Below the pieces are notes generated by a model that saw nothing but the letters and a program-made list of their open reading frames with translations, did no database searches and had not been told where the DNA came from. DNA of 64,000 bases, taken from assembly GCF_000427295.1 (NCBI RefSeq), contig NZ_ATNM01000004.1, positions 1 through 64,000 of the forward strand, written 5' to 3'. Positions 10,301 to 18,785 of this stretch are shown here, in pieces (position 1 is the stretch's first letter; each line of letters opens with the position of its first letter). Both the position numbers and the translations under genes were made by a program. This DNA comes from Cyclobacterium qasimii M12-11B (GTDB taxonomy: Bacteria; Bacteroidota; Bacteroidia; Cytophagales; Cyclobacteriaceae).

Positions 10301-11795
10301 GCTCATCCGTCACAGCAAAACCAATTTTTTCATTGGGCCCTTCAATTTCAAAATCTACCCTAACGCCAAAAATGGGTACTCCTTCATCGTCTGTAACTGT
10401 AGAATTGAAACAGTAAGTGGTTCCTTGTTGTATTTCCTGTTCCAGATCCAGGTTGATATTACGGACTTGCTCTACGCTGGCTAATGCCTGCCCACCAGGG
10501 TACCCATAGGAGTCATAACTACCAAATCCATACATAAAAGCACCAAAAGCCAGGTTTCCTGACATATTATGGGTTCCCTCATCCACTTCCACCTGAGTAC
10601 CTGCAAAAGTGGAATTAGGTATATCTGTGAAAAGGGAAGGATCTAAAAAAACACCATCCAATTCAATTTTATCCTTTTGGGATATTGGAACAGCGAGATT
10701 GATAAAATGTTTGTTAAATCCGGAAGCCGGAGTGCTAACCGTATATTTATTTTGAAACTGTTCAAATGGGGGAATGAGCATCATAAAAGGATCAGAAATT
10801 ACTCCATCCGAAGATTGCCCCTTAGAATATTGTGCTACTAAAATAGCTTGGTTAGAAACAATTTTGGAGTATACATTGCTTGGAATACTCAATTCCTGGA
10901 AATCCCCTCTATTTAAAGAAAAATCCTGAGTGAATCCGTTGGTTCCACTTACAGTTACATTGGTACCATCTTGGGTGGCAACTACTCGAAAAACGTCTCC
11001 TGCTCTTCTTGAGGCCAAGGGTACTGTTACAAAACTTTTCCCCAACGACGTTATCGGTGGAATCTGCTCAATCATGTGGTCACATGCAGTAGTATTTTGA
11101 GGTACGTTTGCACAAGTATTTCCACTGAATACAGCTATGCGATTATTTGAAGTAATTATACTTCCTGTTAGGTCTCCATTATTTACTGCTGCTATTAGCT
11201 GAAAAGTTTCCCCTTGTTGCAAAGTTATGTTAAAGGGATTACCCGCTTGCCTGTTGGTAGTATTACTAGAAGGAATAATAGTTAATTCTGTATTATCCAT
11301 AGTCGCAACAATTCCAAATTCTGAAGCTAACGTGGCATCGGCCCGCAATGATGTATAGGACATGACAACGTATTCGTTACCTAATATATCTAAAGGCAAA
11401 CCTAAAAAGGCGTCTGTGGTATTTAGCTTTTGGTTTAAACCATAGACTGTTATTTCATCATCACTTAATACATGAAGTCCCATATTTTCAATACCATCTG
11501 CCTGCCCAGCAATAAAATTACTGGGTATATCAACTGTAGTAATTGTTCCTGGGGCCACATCAAAATCTATAACAGTTGCATCTGGTAAAATAACCTTACC
11601 ACTAGTAGCCATGTCTCCAGATATAAATAAGTCCAGATTTACAGAGATATTTGTATTATTTCGGTTAAACATTAACCAAAATTCCTTTCCCTTATTATCG
11701 GGAATGCCATTCTGCGAATACGCCAAGCCCATTGGTAGTATTAACAGAAGAAAAATAAAGCTTAAAATACTGTAGGTTTGTTTCATAAAATACAT
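7332..11795 (-). CDS. Giant T9SS-secreted protein, IgGFc-binding-like head and Ig-like repeats (copy 2)
   Basis: The protein has 1487 residues. A signal peptide (about 1-27, ending AYSQ) precedes a head of roughly 400 residues with features of the bacterial IgGFc_binding family (KGKEFWLMFNRN, TDAFLGLPLDILGNEYVVMSY, SQKDKIELDG, ending SYGYPGGQALA). Six Ig-like domains follow (about 455-1010), each with one Cys in an ICL/TCL-type strand and one in a YCF/FCQ-type strand, and most with a DQFG or DQNG turn. A Gly-rich linker separates domains 3 and 4. Three repeats (FWLVDA, FTLVNA, FTLVNA) and a type A sorting domain ending KKVFIY complete it. Export by T9SS and surface location follow from the sorting domain. 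IgG binding is only the family name and is not implied. The gene is intact and monocistronic, with its own promoter-like -7 box and terminator. Confidence 0.9.
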   Translation of the reverse strand: MYFMKQTYSILSFIFLLLILPMGLAYSQNGIPDNKGKEFWLMFNRNNTNISVNLDLFISGDMATSGKVILPDATVIDFDVAPGTITTVDIPSNFIAGQADGIENMGLHVLSDDEITVYGLNQKLNTTDAFLGLPLDILGNEYVVMSYTSLRADATLASEFGIVATMDNTELTIIPSSNTTNRQAGNPFNITLQQGETFQLIAAVNNGDLTGSIITSNNRIAVFSGNTCANVPQNTTACDHMIEQIPPITSLGKSFVTVPLASRRAGDVFRVVATQDGTNVTVSGTNGFTQDFSLNRGDFQELSIPSNVYSKIVSNQAILVAQYSKGQSSDGVISDPFMMLIPPFEQFQNKYTVSTPASGFNKHFINLAVPISQKDKIELDGVFLDPSLFTDIPNSTFAGTQVEVDEGTHNMSGNLAFGAFMYGFGSYDSYGYPGGQALASVEQVRNINLDLEQEIQQGTTYCFNSTVTDDEGVPIFGVRVDFEIEGPNEKIGFAVTDEQGIANFCFDAVNEGTDRIVASVGSTTAEATVVTTIPRPESVLLSSLPEEVMLGEEICLTSQVMDQFGNPLEGEELFIEYMDNVLYSGSSDENGNVEYCFTPEEGGDLKFSSYFEGSDKTDLIVVVSIPASVPSTISIASAANEINLGQQICVTATVLDQFGEVMEGVEVQLEINGEAAGSEMTDENGVAEFCKTAEVEDGEELIFVVNYVGGGTPASTTINVLNSGDGGNGGGGGDLIASAISISGLPVEVQLGEEACFESLVLDQNGDPLPNTEVEIEVDGDVIATLTTNADGVIAYCLSTESLGDLKFSVSYSGGDPVNGTVKVVQVEIIATTISVSPSEDEVSLGEETCLEVGVLDQFDNPVGAIEVFITKDGDSVGSMMTNEEGMLNYCFTPDMEGEFEYGFFYTAENTVMSTITVSDNTPVPTIISFVDNEVEVVVGEQICLAATILDQFGMPLVGVEVSFDVNGVFYGNAITDENGRVEFCQTPDEMGDLMVTATYEGGVPAEATIMVVTENDDLEVESFWLVDAGTNTMIAEIMDGDKIPYSTVKDKMVNMMVITDPAKVGSVKLELEALTLCPTCAPDMRSTTENVVPYALYGDINGDYTGKEIVPGAYMFSATPYEMKNLAGNQGMKSMVNFEIVFEGTIDSFTLVNATDDTDIREIMDGDVVDLSKLQGVKFNIRANVPNGQQGAVEMMIDGPVIFSMFEKGMPYALFGDNSGDYIGRDLPEGSYALSATAFPNKSGVNRGIGGATVMVNFEVIHNSRVDKFTLVNADTDEDIMELMEGSYIDLNMYEDVKLNIRADGKGDDMAAMTFQLSGAKNYNWTERSAPYAIFGDLPLGDYVGKYLNEGKYKLMVTPYNSDNMMGESLTVNFIAGYDGGGNLRISNEFLDQLEANTDEGGTKEGRQEEDLIVYPQPSQNLVNIRYPSSLSEDAMVMIYKGNGQLIHGGQMANTSDFNFGSYGSGLYLIHVTNGNKVISKKVFIY

Positions 11796-11842
11796 ATTTA
11801 TGGGTTATATATACATAAATATATATGTTAAAATTAAAATAA

Positions 11843-11850
11843 CAAATTTA
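11843..11850 (-). promoter_or_regulatory. Candidate -7 box of copy 2
   Basis: TAAATTTG on the minus strand, matching TAnnTTTG, lies 48 bp upstream of the start codon. Copy 1 has a one-mismatch version (16680-16687) at exactly the same distance. No clear TTG lies at standard spacing. Confidence 0.45.
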
Positions 11851-12097
11851 ACTCACTAGTTTTTAAATAATTACAGGAAAATTTTAGAATACGCAGAAAA
11901 ATAAGAAAAATATTAACGGAAAATGTTGTTTTGTCTCGATCCCTATTTATTAATTTTCTATTTCATCTATATCAAAAAAAATCTATTCCATTAATTGTCC
12001 TTATTCATTAAAATCAGGAAAACAACAAGTTGCTTTCAACACTGATTTCAGACCTATTAACACTCTTTAGTTTAATTTTCAAACTAGAACAATAAAA

Positions 12098-12123
12098 AAG
12101 CTCCGAACAACCGTCCGAAGCTT
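12098..12123 (-). terminator. Terminator of the first paralogue
   Basis: This is the fourth copy of the shared hairpin, about 28 bp past the stop codon at 12151. Base changes relative to the other copies are tolerated as G-U wobbles (stem AAGCTTCGGAC against GTTCGGAGCTT). A T run follows on the minus strand. Confidence 0.8.
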
Positions 12124-12150
12124 TTAAATACTGTTTTATAGGTTAGTCTT

Positions 12151-15100
12151 TTAATAGATAAATATTTTCTTGGTAATAACCTTATCTATATCTGTAACAT
12201 GAATCAGGTACAATCCTGAACCATACCTTCCAAAATTAAAGTCAGGGGTATTGCCCATTTGTGCGCCGTGAATCAATTGCCCGTTCCCTTTATAAATCAT
12301 CACTGTAGCATCTTCCCTCAGAGAGGAGGGGTAATTGAAGTTTACAAAGTTCTGAGCTGGTTGTGGATAAACGGTTAGGCTTTCTTGCTGTCTACCCTCA
12401 TTTTCACCTACTTCAGTCGTATTGGCCTCAAGTTGATTCATAGAAGCACCATTGATCCTTAAATTGTCTCCTTTATCAAAGCCAGCACTAAAGTTAATGG
12501 TCAGGCTTTCGCCCATAGTGTTGTCAACATTGTAGGGAGTGACCATCAATTTATAATTGCCCTCCTTAAAGTACTTGCCAACATAATCATTAGCAGGCAA
12601 ATCTCCGAAAATCGCATAGGGGGCTTTTCTTTCTGTCCAATTGTAATTTTTAGCGCCTGAAAGCTGGAAAGACATAGCTGCTAAATGCCCACCTTTACCA
12701 TCGGCCCTGATATTCAACTTGACATCCTTGTACTGATTCAGGTCTATATAAGCACCTTCTATAATGGTCATAATGTCCCTGTCAGTATCCGCATTTACCA
12801 AAGTAAATTTATCCACCTTACTGTTGTGAATCACTTCAAAATTGATTGTTTCAGTTACTCCACCGACTCCTCTAGTGGTGCTTGAATTGAATGGAAATGC
12901 GGTTGCGGACAAGGTATAGTTTCCTTCGGGGAGATCTACACCTGCATAATCGCCATTGGTATCCATAAACAGCGCATAAGGTTTAAATTTTTCGAACTTG
13001 GACAGGTTAATTGTTCCACTAATTTCCATACCCACTCCACCTTGTACTTGATTTACCGGCGTATTTGCTCTTATATTAAACTTCTTGCCTTTAAACGCTG
13101 ATAAATCAACGATATCACCATCCTTGATAGCTATAATATCAGCATCATCGGTAGCATTGACCAAAGTGAAGCCTTCAATGATGTTTTCAAAATAAACTTC
13201 AAACTTTAAAGTTGACTCCAATCCTTTGTTTCCTTTGCCGGAATTCTTCCCATAAGGAGTGGCACTAAATTGATAAAACCCTGGATACAATGCTTTGCCT
13301 GCAAGCGGCCCAATACCTTCATGTAATGCAGTATAGGGAACAAAATTCTCTGTTCTACCACCACGATGTGGGGAACAAGTGGAGCAATGAAATAGGTATT
13401 CATAAGTAAATCGAACACTTCCTACCTTTTCTTCATTGGTAATCGCCGCTATATTGTATCTATTGCCTTTTAAAGTGGAATACGGGATTTTTTCTCCATC
13501 CATTAATTCCCTGATTAAGGAAAAATCATTTGCATCTACCAACCAAAAGCTTTCAATCTCCAGGACATCCGTTTCTGTTATTACTTTAATGGTTGCTTCT
13601 GCTGGCGCTCCTCCTTCATAAGTAGCCGTAACAATCAAATCTCCCATCTCGTCTGGTATCTCACAGAATTCTACCCTACCATTTTCATCGGTGATGCCTT
13701 TGCCATAGAATACACCATTGACATCAAAAGAAACTTCAACACCAACCAGCGGAATTCCAAATTGATCCAATATAGTGGCTGCCAAACAAATTTCCTCACC
13801 TACAACCACTTCAACTTCGTTGTCTACAAAGGTGATGATCGTAGGGATCGGTGTATTGTCTTTGACAGTTATTATTGAGTTTATTCTATTCTCATTCTCG
13901 GAGGTATAATGGAAGCTGTATTCAAATTCTCCTTCCATATCAGGAGTGAAACAGTAATTCATCATGCCATCCTCAGCGGTCATCATAGACCCTACAGAGT
14001 CACCATTTTTGGTAATAAACACTTCAATGTCACCAACTGGGTTATCGAACTGATCCAATACCCCAACTTCCAAACAAGTCTCCTCACCAAGGGATACTTC
14101 ATCCTCCGATGGATTTACCGAAATGGTCGTTGCAATTATTTCTACCTGAATCACTTTAACGGATCCATTTACAGGAACTCCTCCAGAATAACTAACGGAG
14201 AATCCAAGATCACCCAATGTCTCACTGGCCAGACAGTATGCTACTATTCCTTCTTCATTGGTAATCAACGTTGCTATTAAATCACCATTAACCACAATAT
14301 CTACCTCAGTATTTGGCAATGGATCACCATTTTGATCCAATACAATTGACTGAAAGCAGGCTTCTTCTCCCAATTGAACTTCAACAGGCAAACCAGAAAT
14401 TGAAATTGAACTGGCAACAAGGTCTCCCCCTCCGCCATTTCCGCCACCATTTCCACCTCCTGAATTGAGGACTTTTATACTGGTAGAAGCAGGTGTTCCA
14501 CCACCAATATAATTAACAATAAATATAAGGAGCTCTCCATCTTCCAATGCTGCGGTTTTGCAAAATTCTGCCACCCCGTTTTCATCTGTTATTTCGGATC
14601 CTGCATGTTTTCCATTTATTTCGAGTTGCACTTCCACTCCTTCCATTATTTCACCAAACTGATCAAGAACAGTGGCTGTAACACAAATCTGCTGTCCTAA
14701 ATTTATCTCATTGCCTTCTGAAACAACGGTAATGGTACTTGGTACAGCTGCTGGAATAGAAACCTCAACCATTAATTCAGTTTTATTTATACTATCAAAA
14801 TAACTACTGAATTGCAGGTCTCCTCCTTCTTCTGGAGTGAAACAATAGTCAACTTTTCCATTCTCATCAGAATCACCACTGTACAATACATTACCTATGT
14901 ATTCAATGAACAATTCTTCGCCTTCTATAGGATTGCCGAACTGATCCAATACCTGACTGCTGAGACATATTTCCTCTCCCATGTTCACAACGTCTGGCAT
15001 AGAAGTCAAAAGCACACTTACCGGTCTTGGGATTGAGGTAATGACTGTCCCTTCTGTAGTTGTACTTCCTACTGTAGCTATAATTTTATCTGTTCCTTCG

Positions 15101-16632
15101 CTAACTGCATCATAGCAGAAATTTGCAATTCCTTGTTCATCAGTCACAGCAAAACCTATTTTTTCATTGGGTCCTTCAATCTCAAAATCTACTCTAACGC
15201 CAAATATGGGTACTCCTTCATCGTCTGTAACTGTAGAATTGAAACAATAAGTGGACCCTTGCTCAATTTCTTGTTCCAGGTCAAGGCTAATACTTTCCAC
15301 TTGCTCTACACTGGAAAGTGCTTGCCCAGCTGGATAACCATAAGAATCATTACTACCAAATCCATAAATGAAAGCACCAAAAGCCAGATTTCCTGAAATA
15401 TTATTTGTACCTGCACTTACTTCCACCTGAGCACCTGCAAAGGCAGACCCAGGAATATCAGTAAAAAGGGATGAGTCTAAAAAACTTTCATTTAATTTTA
15501 TTTTATCCTTCTGAGAAATAGGAACTGAAAGATTGATAAAATGTTTACTAAAGCCTGAAGAAGGTGTACTTACCGTATATTGGTTTTGAAACTGCTCAAA
15601 AGGTGGGATAAGTACCATAAATGGATCTGAGGTTACATTATCAACATCTTGACTTTTGGAAAACTGTGCGACTAAAACAGCTTGATTGGATATGATATTG
15701 GAAAAAACACCACTTGGTATACTAATCTCCCTAAATTCTCCCCGATTCAGTGAAATACTTTCTTTAAAATCATTGGTTCCAACAATAGAAATATTCGTCC
15801 CATCCTTAGTAGCAACCATTCTAAAAATATCTCCTGCTTTTCTGGTGGCTAAAGGAACCGTTACAAAACGCTGACCCAAGGAAAGCACGGGAGGAATTTG
15901 CTCAATAATAAAGTCACAGGTACGAGCCCCAGACCCCACATATGAACAGGTATGTCCACTGAAAACAGCTATAGAATTATTTGAGGTTATAATAGTTCCT
16001 GTAAGATCCCCATTTGAAACTGCAGCGGACAATTGATAAATCTCTCCTTTTTGTAGATTTATTTTGAATGGAACTCCTTTTTGTCTATTTCTAGTATCGC
16101 TGGAAGGAATTATAGTAACTTCTGTATTGTCCCAAGGAGCAACTATACCTAATAATGAATAGGAGACTGTCCTATTAATAATCAATGTACCATTCGACAT
16201 TACTACATATTCGTTCCCTAAAACATCAAGAGGAAGCCCTAAAAATGCATCTGTTGAATTTGTCCTTTGGCTAAGCCCATATACAGTGACTTCATTTTCA
16301 GCAATTATATGAATACCTTTTTGTGATATTTCCTCTTCTTCGATTGCTAATATTGATATAGGTAGGTCTATTTTAGTAATTTCTCCAGGAACAACTGAGA
16401 AATCAATTTGAACATCATTCGGTAAATTCACCCGTCCTGTAGTTGCTATATCACCTGTGATGAATAAATCGGGGTTTATACCTCTATTATCTAAATTCCG
16501 GTTAAACATTAACCAAAATTCCTTTCCTTTATTATCAGGAACTCCATTCTGCGCATTTACCAGGCTCATTGGCAACACAAACAGCAGAAAAATCAAGCTA
16601 AAAACACTGTAGGTTTGTCTCATAACATACAT
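12151..16632 (-). CDS. Giant T9SS-secreted protein, IgGFc-binding-like head and Ig-like repeats (copy 1)
   Basis: This 1493-residue protein is the closest paralogue of the next gene downstream and has the same plan. It has a signal peptide (about 1-27, ending VNAQ), an IgGFc-binding-like head (KGKEFWLMFNRN, TDAFLGLPLDVLGNEYVVMS, ending SYGYPAGQALS), six cysteine-paired Ig-like domains, a Gly/Asn linker (GGGNGGGNGGGG) after the third, three LVNA-type repeats and a type A sorting domain ending KKIFIY. The first LVNA-type repeat is the most diverged between copies 1 and 2 (around the CSTCSPHRGG segment), whereas the Ig-like region is almost identical in places. That pattern suggests gene conversion, which is inference. 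It is expected to be exported across the outer membrane and fixed at the surface or released. The ligand is unknown. Confidence 0.9.
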   Translation of the reverse strand: MYVMRQTYSVFSLIFLLFVLPMSLVNAQNGVPDNKGKEFWLMFNRNLDNRGINPDLFITGDIATTGRVNLPNDVQIDFSVVPGEITKIDLPISILAIEEEEISQKGIHIIAENEVTVYGLSQRTNSTDAFLGLPLDVLGNEYVVMSNGTLIINRTVSYSLLGIVAPWDNTEVTIIPSSDTRNRQKGVPFKINLQKGEIYQLSAAVSNGDLTGTIITSNNSIAVFSGHTCSYVGSGARTCDFIIEQIPPVLSLGQRFVTVPLATRKAGDIFRMVATKDGTNISIVGTNDFKESISLNRGEFREISIPSGVFSNIISNQAVLVAQFSKSQDVDNVTSDPFMVLIPPFEQFQNQYTVSTPSSGFSKHFINLSVPISQKDKIKLNESFLDSSLFTDIPGSAFAGAQVEVSAGTNNISGNLAFGAFIYGFGSNDSYGYPAGQALSSVEQVESISLDLEQEIEQGSTYCFNSTVTDDEGVPIFGVRVDFEIEGPNEKIGFAVTDEQGIANFCYDAVSEGTDKIIATVGSTTTEGTVITSIPRPVSVLLTSMPDVVNMGEEICLSSQVLDQFGNPIEGEELFIEYIGNVLYSGDSDENGKVDYCFTPEEGGDLQFSSYFDSINKTELMVEVSIPAAVPSTITVVSEGNEINLGQQICVTATVLDQFGEIMEGVEVQLEINGKHAGSEITDENGVAEFCKTAALEDGELLIFIVNYIGGGTPASTSIKVLNSGGGNGGGNGGGGDLVASSISISGLPVEVQLGEEACFQSIVLDQNGDPLPNTEVDIVVNGDLIATLITNEEGIVAYCLASETLGDLGFSVSYSGGVPVNGSVKVIQVEIIATTISVNPSEDEVSLGEETCLEVGVLDQFDNPVGDIEVFITKNGDSVGSMMTAEDGMMNYCFTPDMEGEFEYSFHYTSENENRINSIITVKDNTPIPTIITFVDNEVEVVVGEEICLAATILDQFGIPLVGVEVSFDVNGVFYGKGITDENGRVEFCEIPDEMGDLIVTATYEGGAPAEATIKVITETDVLEIESFWLVDANDFSLIRELMDGEKIPYSTLKGNRYNIAAITNEEKVGSVRFTYEYLFHCSTCSPHRGGRTENFVPYTALHEGIGPLAGKALYPGFYQFSATPYGKNSGKGNKGLESTLKFEVYFENIIEGFTLVNATDDADIIAIKDGDIVDLSAFKGKKFNIRANTPVNQVQGGVGMEISGTINLSKFEKFKPYALFMDTNGDYAGVDLPEGNYTLSATAFPFNSSTTRGVGGVTETINFEVIHNSKVDKFTLVNADTDRDIMTIIEGAYIDLNQYKDVKLNIRADGKGGHLAAMSFQLSGAKNYNWTERKAPYAIFGDLPANDYVGKYFKEGNYKLMVTPYNVDNTMGESLTINFSAGFDKGDNLRINGASMNQLEANTTEVGENEGRQQESLTVYPQPAQNFVNFNYPSSLREDATVMIYKGNGQLIHGAQMGNTPDFNFGRYGSGLYLIHVTDIDKVITKKIFIY

Positions 16633-16679
16633 ATTTATGGTTTATATATACCTAAATATATAAGTTATAAACAGTATAA

Positions 16680-16687
16680 CAAATACA
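16680..16687 (-). promoter_or_regulatory. Possible -7 box of copy 1
   Basis: TGTATTTG on the minus strand, one mismatch from TAnnTTTG, lies 48 bp upstream of the start, the same distance as the perfect element of copy 2. Conservation of position is the main argument. Confidence 0.3.
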
Positions 16688-16707
16688 ACCCGCTTGTTTT
16701 AAGAGTA

Positions 16708-18072
16708 TTATATAAAAATTAAGGAAATAAGCAATACAATAATAAAGCCTGTAACAGAAATTATTGTTTCTAAAGTAGTCCAGGTTTGTAACGTTTCTTT
16801 CTCACTTATATTTAAATATTTCTTGACCAACCAAAACCCACTATCATTCACATGAGAGAGTATACAGGCACCCGCGGCAATGGCAATGCCTATTAAAGCT
16901 TTGTGCGGGTCAGACATATTCATGTCTATAATTATTGGAGAAATCATGCCTGCAGCGGTTACCATCGCTACGGTTGCAGAGCCCTGAATAATACGAATAA
17001 TTACTGCAATTAGGTATGCCATGACGATAGGCGCTACGTTATAGGCAATGAAAACTTCTGCCAGTGCTTCCCCAGCTCCACTTTGAACCAAAATCTCTTT
17101 AAACATCCCTCCAGCGCCGGTAATCACAATAATCAATCCTGCAGGTGCCAAGGCCTTGTCGGAAAATTCAAGCAATTGTTTGGCCTTGTATCCTTTTCTA
17201 TAGCCTAAGAAATACAAGGCCACCAATGTCGCTATTGTTAGTGCTATAAAAGGATGACCTAAAAACTGAGCCAATTCAAGCAGGTAATTGTCTCCATTTA
17301 AGTATCCTGTATCTACCAAAAGATCAGAAGTAGTAGCAATCAAAATCAATAGTAAAGGAAGAATAATTATAAAGGCTATTAAATAAAAATCTTGCTTGGA
17401 AGGATTGGTATTGCTTTCTTCTTTAAATTCAATGTATTCTGGAACAGGGACAAATATTTTCTTAGAGATATATCCACCAAATATTGGTCCAGCTAATATA
17501 GCACAAGGCAATCCTACAACCGCACCGAAAATTATCATCCAACCCAAGGGAGCATTCAAAATCTCTGCAACAGCTACAGGCCCGGGAGTTGGGGGTATAA
17601 AGGCATGTGTTACTGCCATCCCTGCCAATAGAGGTACTGCATAATGCAACAGGGACAAGCCTGATTTATTCGCCAAAGCATAAACCAAAGGAATTAAGAT
17701 AATAAAGCCTACATCTAAAAACACTGGGATAGATACAATAAAACCTGTAAGCATCAATGCCCAGGAAGTTCTTTTCTCACCAAAACCCTTGATTAGAAAA
17801 TGCGCCATTGTTTGGGCACCACCAGAGACCTCCAGCAGTTTTCCTAAAATCGCTCCAAGCCCTACCACAATCGTAATAAAGCCCAATATATCACCCATAC
17901 CTTTTTGAAGGCTACCTATAAGTTCCATAAATGGCATTCCCGATGCCAAGCCTACAAAACAACTGGCAAGTAGTAAAGAAATAAAGGCATGCACCTTTAA
18001 CTTCATTACCAGAACCAGCAATAGTAATATAGACAAAGAGGTAATTATAAAAAGATATAGCGTTTGATCCAT
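16708..18072 (-). CDS. GntP-family gluconate/sugar-acid permease
   Basis: This 454-residue, very hydrophobic protein has the expected 12-14 membrane segments. The central SIPVFLDVGFIILIPL and HAFIPPTPGPVAVAEIL stretches are typical of the GntP (gluconate:proton symporter) family, and the length is normal. It probably imports a hexonate across the inner membrane. It is the last gene of a minus-strand operon behind an aldolase (71 bp upstream) and a 2-keto-3-deoxy sugar-acid kinase, so galactonate or a related aldonate is a likelier substrate than gluconate. That choice rests on context only. Confidence 0.88.
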   Translation of the reverse strand: MDQTLYLFIITSLSILLLLVLVMKLKVHAFISLLLASCFVGLASGMPFMELIGSLQKGMGDILGFITIVVGLGAILGKLLEVSGGAQTMAHFLIKGFGEKRTSWALMLTGFIVSIPVFLDVGFIILIPLVYALANKSGLSLLHYAVPLLAGMAVTHAFIPPTPGPVAVAEILNAPLGWMIIFGAVVGLPCAILAGPIFGGYISKKIFVPVPEYIEFKEESNTNPSKQDFYLIAFIIILPLLLILIATTSDLLVDTGYLNGDNYLLELAQFLGHPFIALTIATLVALYFLGYRKGYKAKQLLEFSDKALAPAGLIIVITGAGGMFKEILVQSGAGEALAEVFIAYNVAPIVMAYLIAVIIRIIQGSATVAMVTAAGMISPIIIDMNMSDPHKALIGIAIAAGACILSHVNDSGFWLVKKYLNISEKETLQTWTTLETIISVTGFIIVLLISLIFI

Positions 18073-18143
18073 GGGTTTATTAGGTAACTAATGGTGGTAT
18101 AATAAAAATTGAAGGAGAAACCTTAAGGTTTATAATATTGCTT

Positions 18144-18785
18144 TTATACAGCGTCCTGATATGTTTTCATAAATAGCTCCAGGTGCTTTGTAAGTCCTTT
18201 CCAGTCTTTGTTTTGAAGGTAAGCCTTTGGAACAACTGCGCTTCCTACCCCTACTCCACTTGCTCCAGCTTTAAAATATTCTGAAAGGTTATCTATACTA
18301 ACTCCTCCTGTAGGCAATAATTTAATGCTGTCCAGAGGACCTAACAAATCCTTGATATAACCCGGACCTAATGCACCAGAAGGAAAAACCTTCACCATAT
18401 TGGCTCCTAGCTTCCAAGCGGTATATATTTCAGTAGGCGTGAAAGCGCCAGGAAACACAGGGACATTGTTAGTTACACAAAATTGAATGACTTCTTTGTC
18501 CAAAACAGGTGTAACAATAAATTGTGCACCAGCATCGAGTGCTGCATGCAGGTCATTTATGTCACACACGGTCCCTGCCCCAATATTAAGATCAGCACCA
18601 AATTCACTCACCAATCGTTCAATATCTTTGGTAGCATTCTTTGAGTTTAGGGTTATCTCCATAGTGGACAGTCCTGCAACTTTAAAACATTGGGCTACTT
18701 GTAACAGATCATTACTGTCTAAATTTCTAAAAATGGCGACGATGGGTGCTTTATTAAAAGCTTCCCAGGAAAATGTTTTTTTCAT
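18144..18785 (-). CDS. KDPG/KDPGal (KHG) aldolase
   Basis: This 213-residue class I aldolase of the Eda/DgoA family cleaves 2-keto-3-deoxy-6-phospho sugar acids to pyruvate and glyceraldehyde 3-phosphate. The Schiff-base Lys is in MVKVFPSG (about K132), the catalytic Glu in MEITLNS (about E43), and the phosphate-binding loop is LLPTGGVS (about 157-164). Length is typical. The start overlaps the 3' end of the kinase gene by 32 bp, indicating translational coupling. The kinase partner points to 2-dehydro-3-deoxy-6-phosphogalactonate as substrate, but sequence alone does not separate the KDPG and KDPGal enzymes. Confidence 0.9.
   Translation of the reverse strand: MKKTFSWEAFNKAPIVAIFRNLDSNDLLQVAQCFKVAGLSTMEITLNSKNATKDIERLVSEFGADLNIGAGTVCDINDLHAALDAGAQFIVTPVLDKEVIQFCVTNNVPVFPGAFTPTEIYTAWKLGANMVKVFPSGALGPGYIKDLLGPLDSIKLLPTGGVSIDNLSEYFKAGASGVGVGSAVVPKAYLQNKDWKGLTKHLELFMKTYQDAV

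Larger units (their letters stand above)
11796..12150. other. Intergenic spacer between the first and second paralogues
   Basis: The spacer contains the -7 element of the downstream copy (11843-11850), AT-rich leader DNA and the terminator of the upstream copy (12098-12123). No gene is seen. Confidence 0.7.
544..16687 (-). repeat. Tandem array of four paralogous T9SS-secreted protein genes
   Basis: Four consecutive minus-strand genes share signal peptide, N-terminal KGKEFWLMFNRN-type motif, Ig-like repeats, three C-terminal LVNA repeats, sorting domain and a 26-nt terminator hairpin. In transcription order they are at 16632-12151, 11795-7332, 7068-2868 (frameshifted) and 2546-600 (internally deleted). 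Units are separated by about 260-355 bp. The first two share one leader type (TATATATAC-rich, -7 box 48 bp upstream of the start). The last two share another (AACACACAAA, TTG-N20-TnAnTTTG). This pairing suggests two rounds of duplication; that order is inference. Confidence 0.9.

Noticed and set aside
7332-16632. IgG-binding virulence factor interpretation of the giant proteins
   Set aside because: IgGFc-binding is only the name of the head-domain family; nothing in the window indicates antibody binding or a host.
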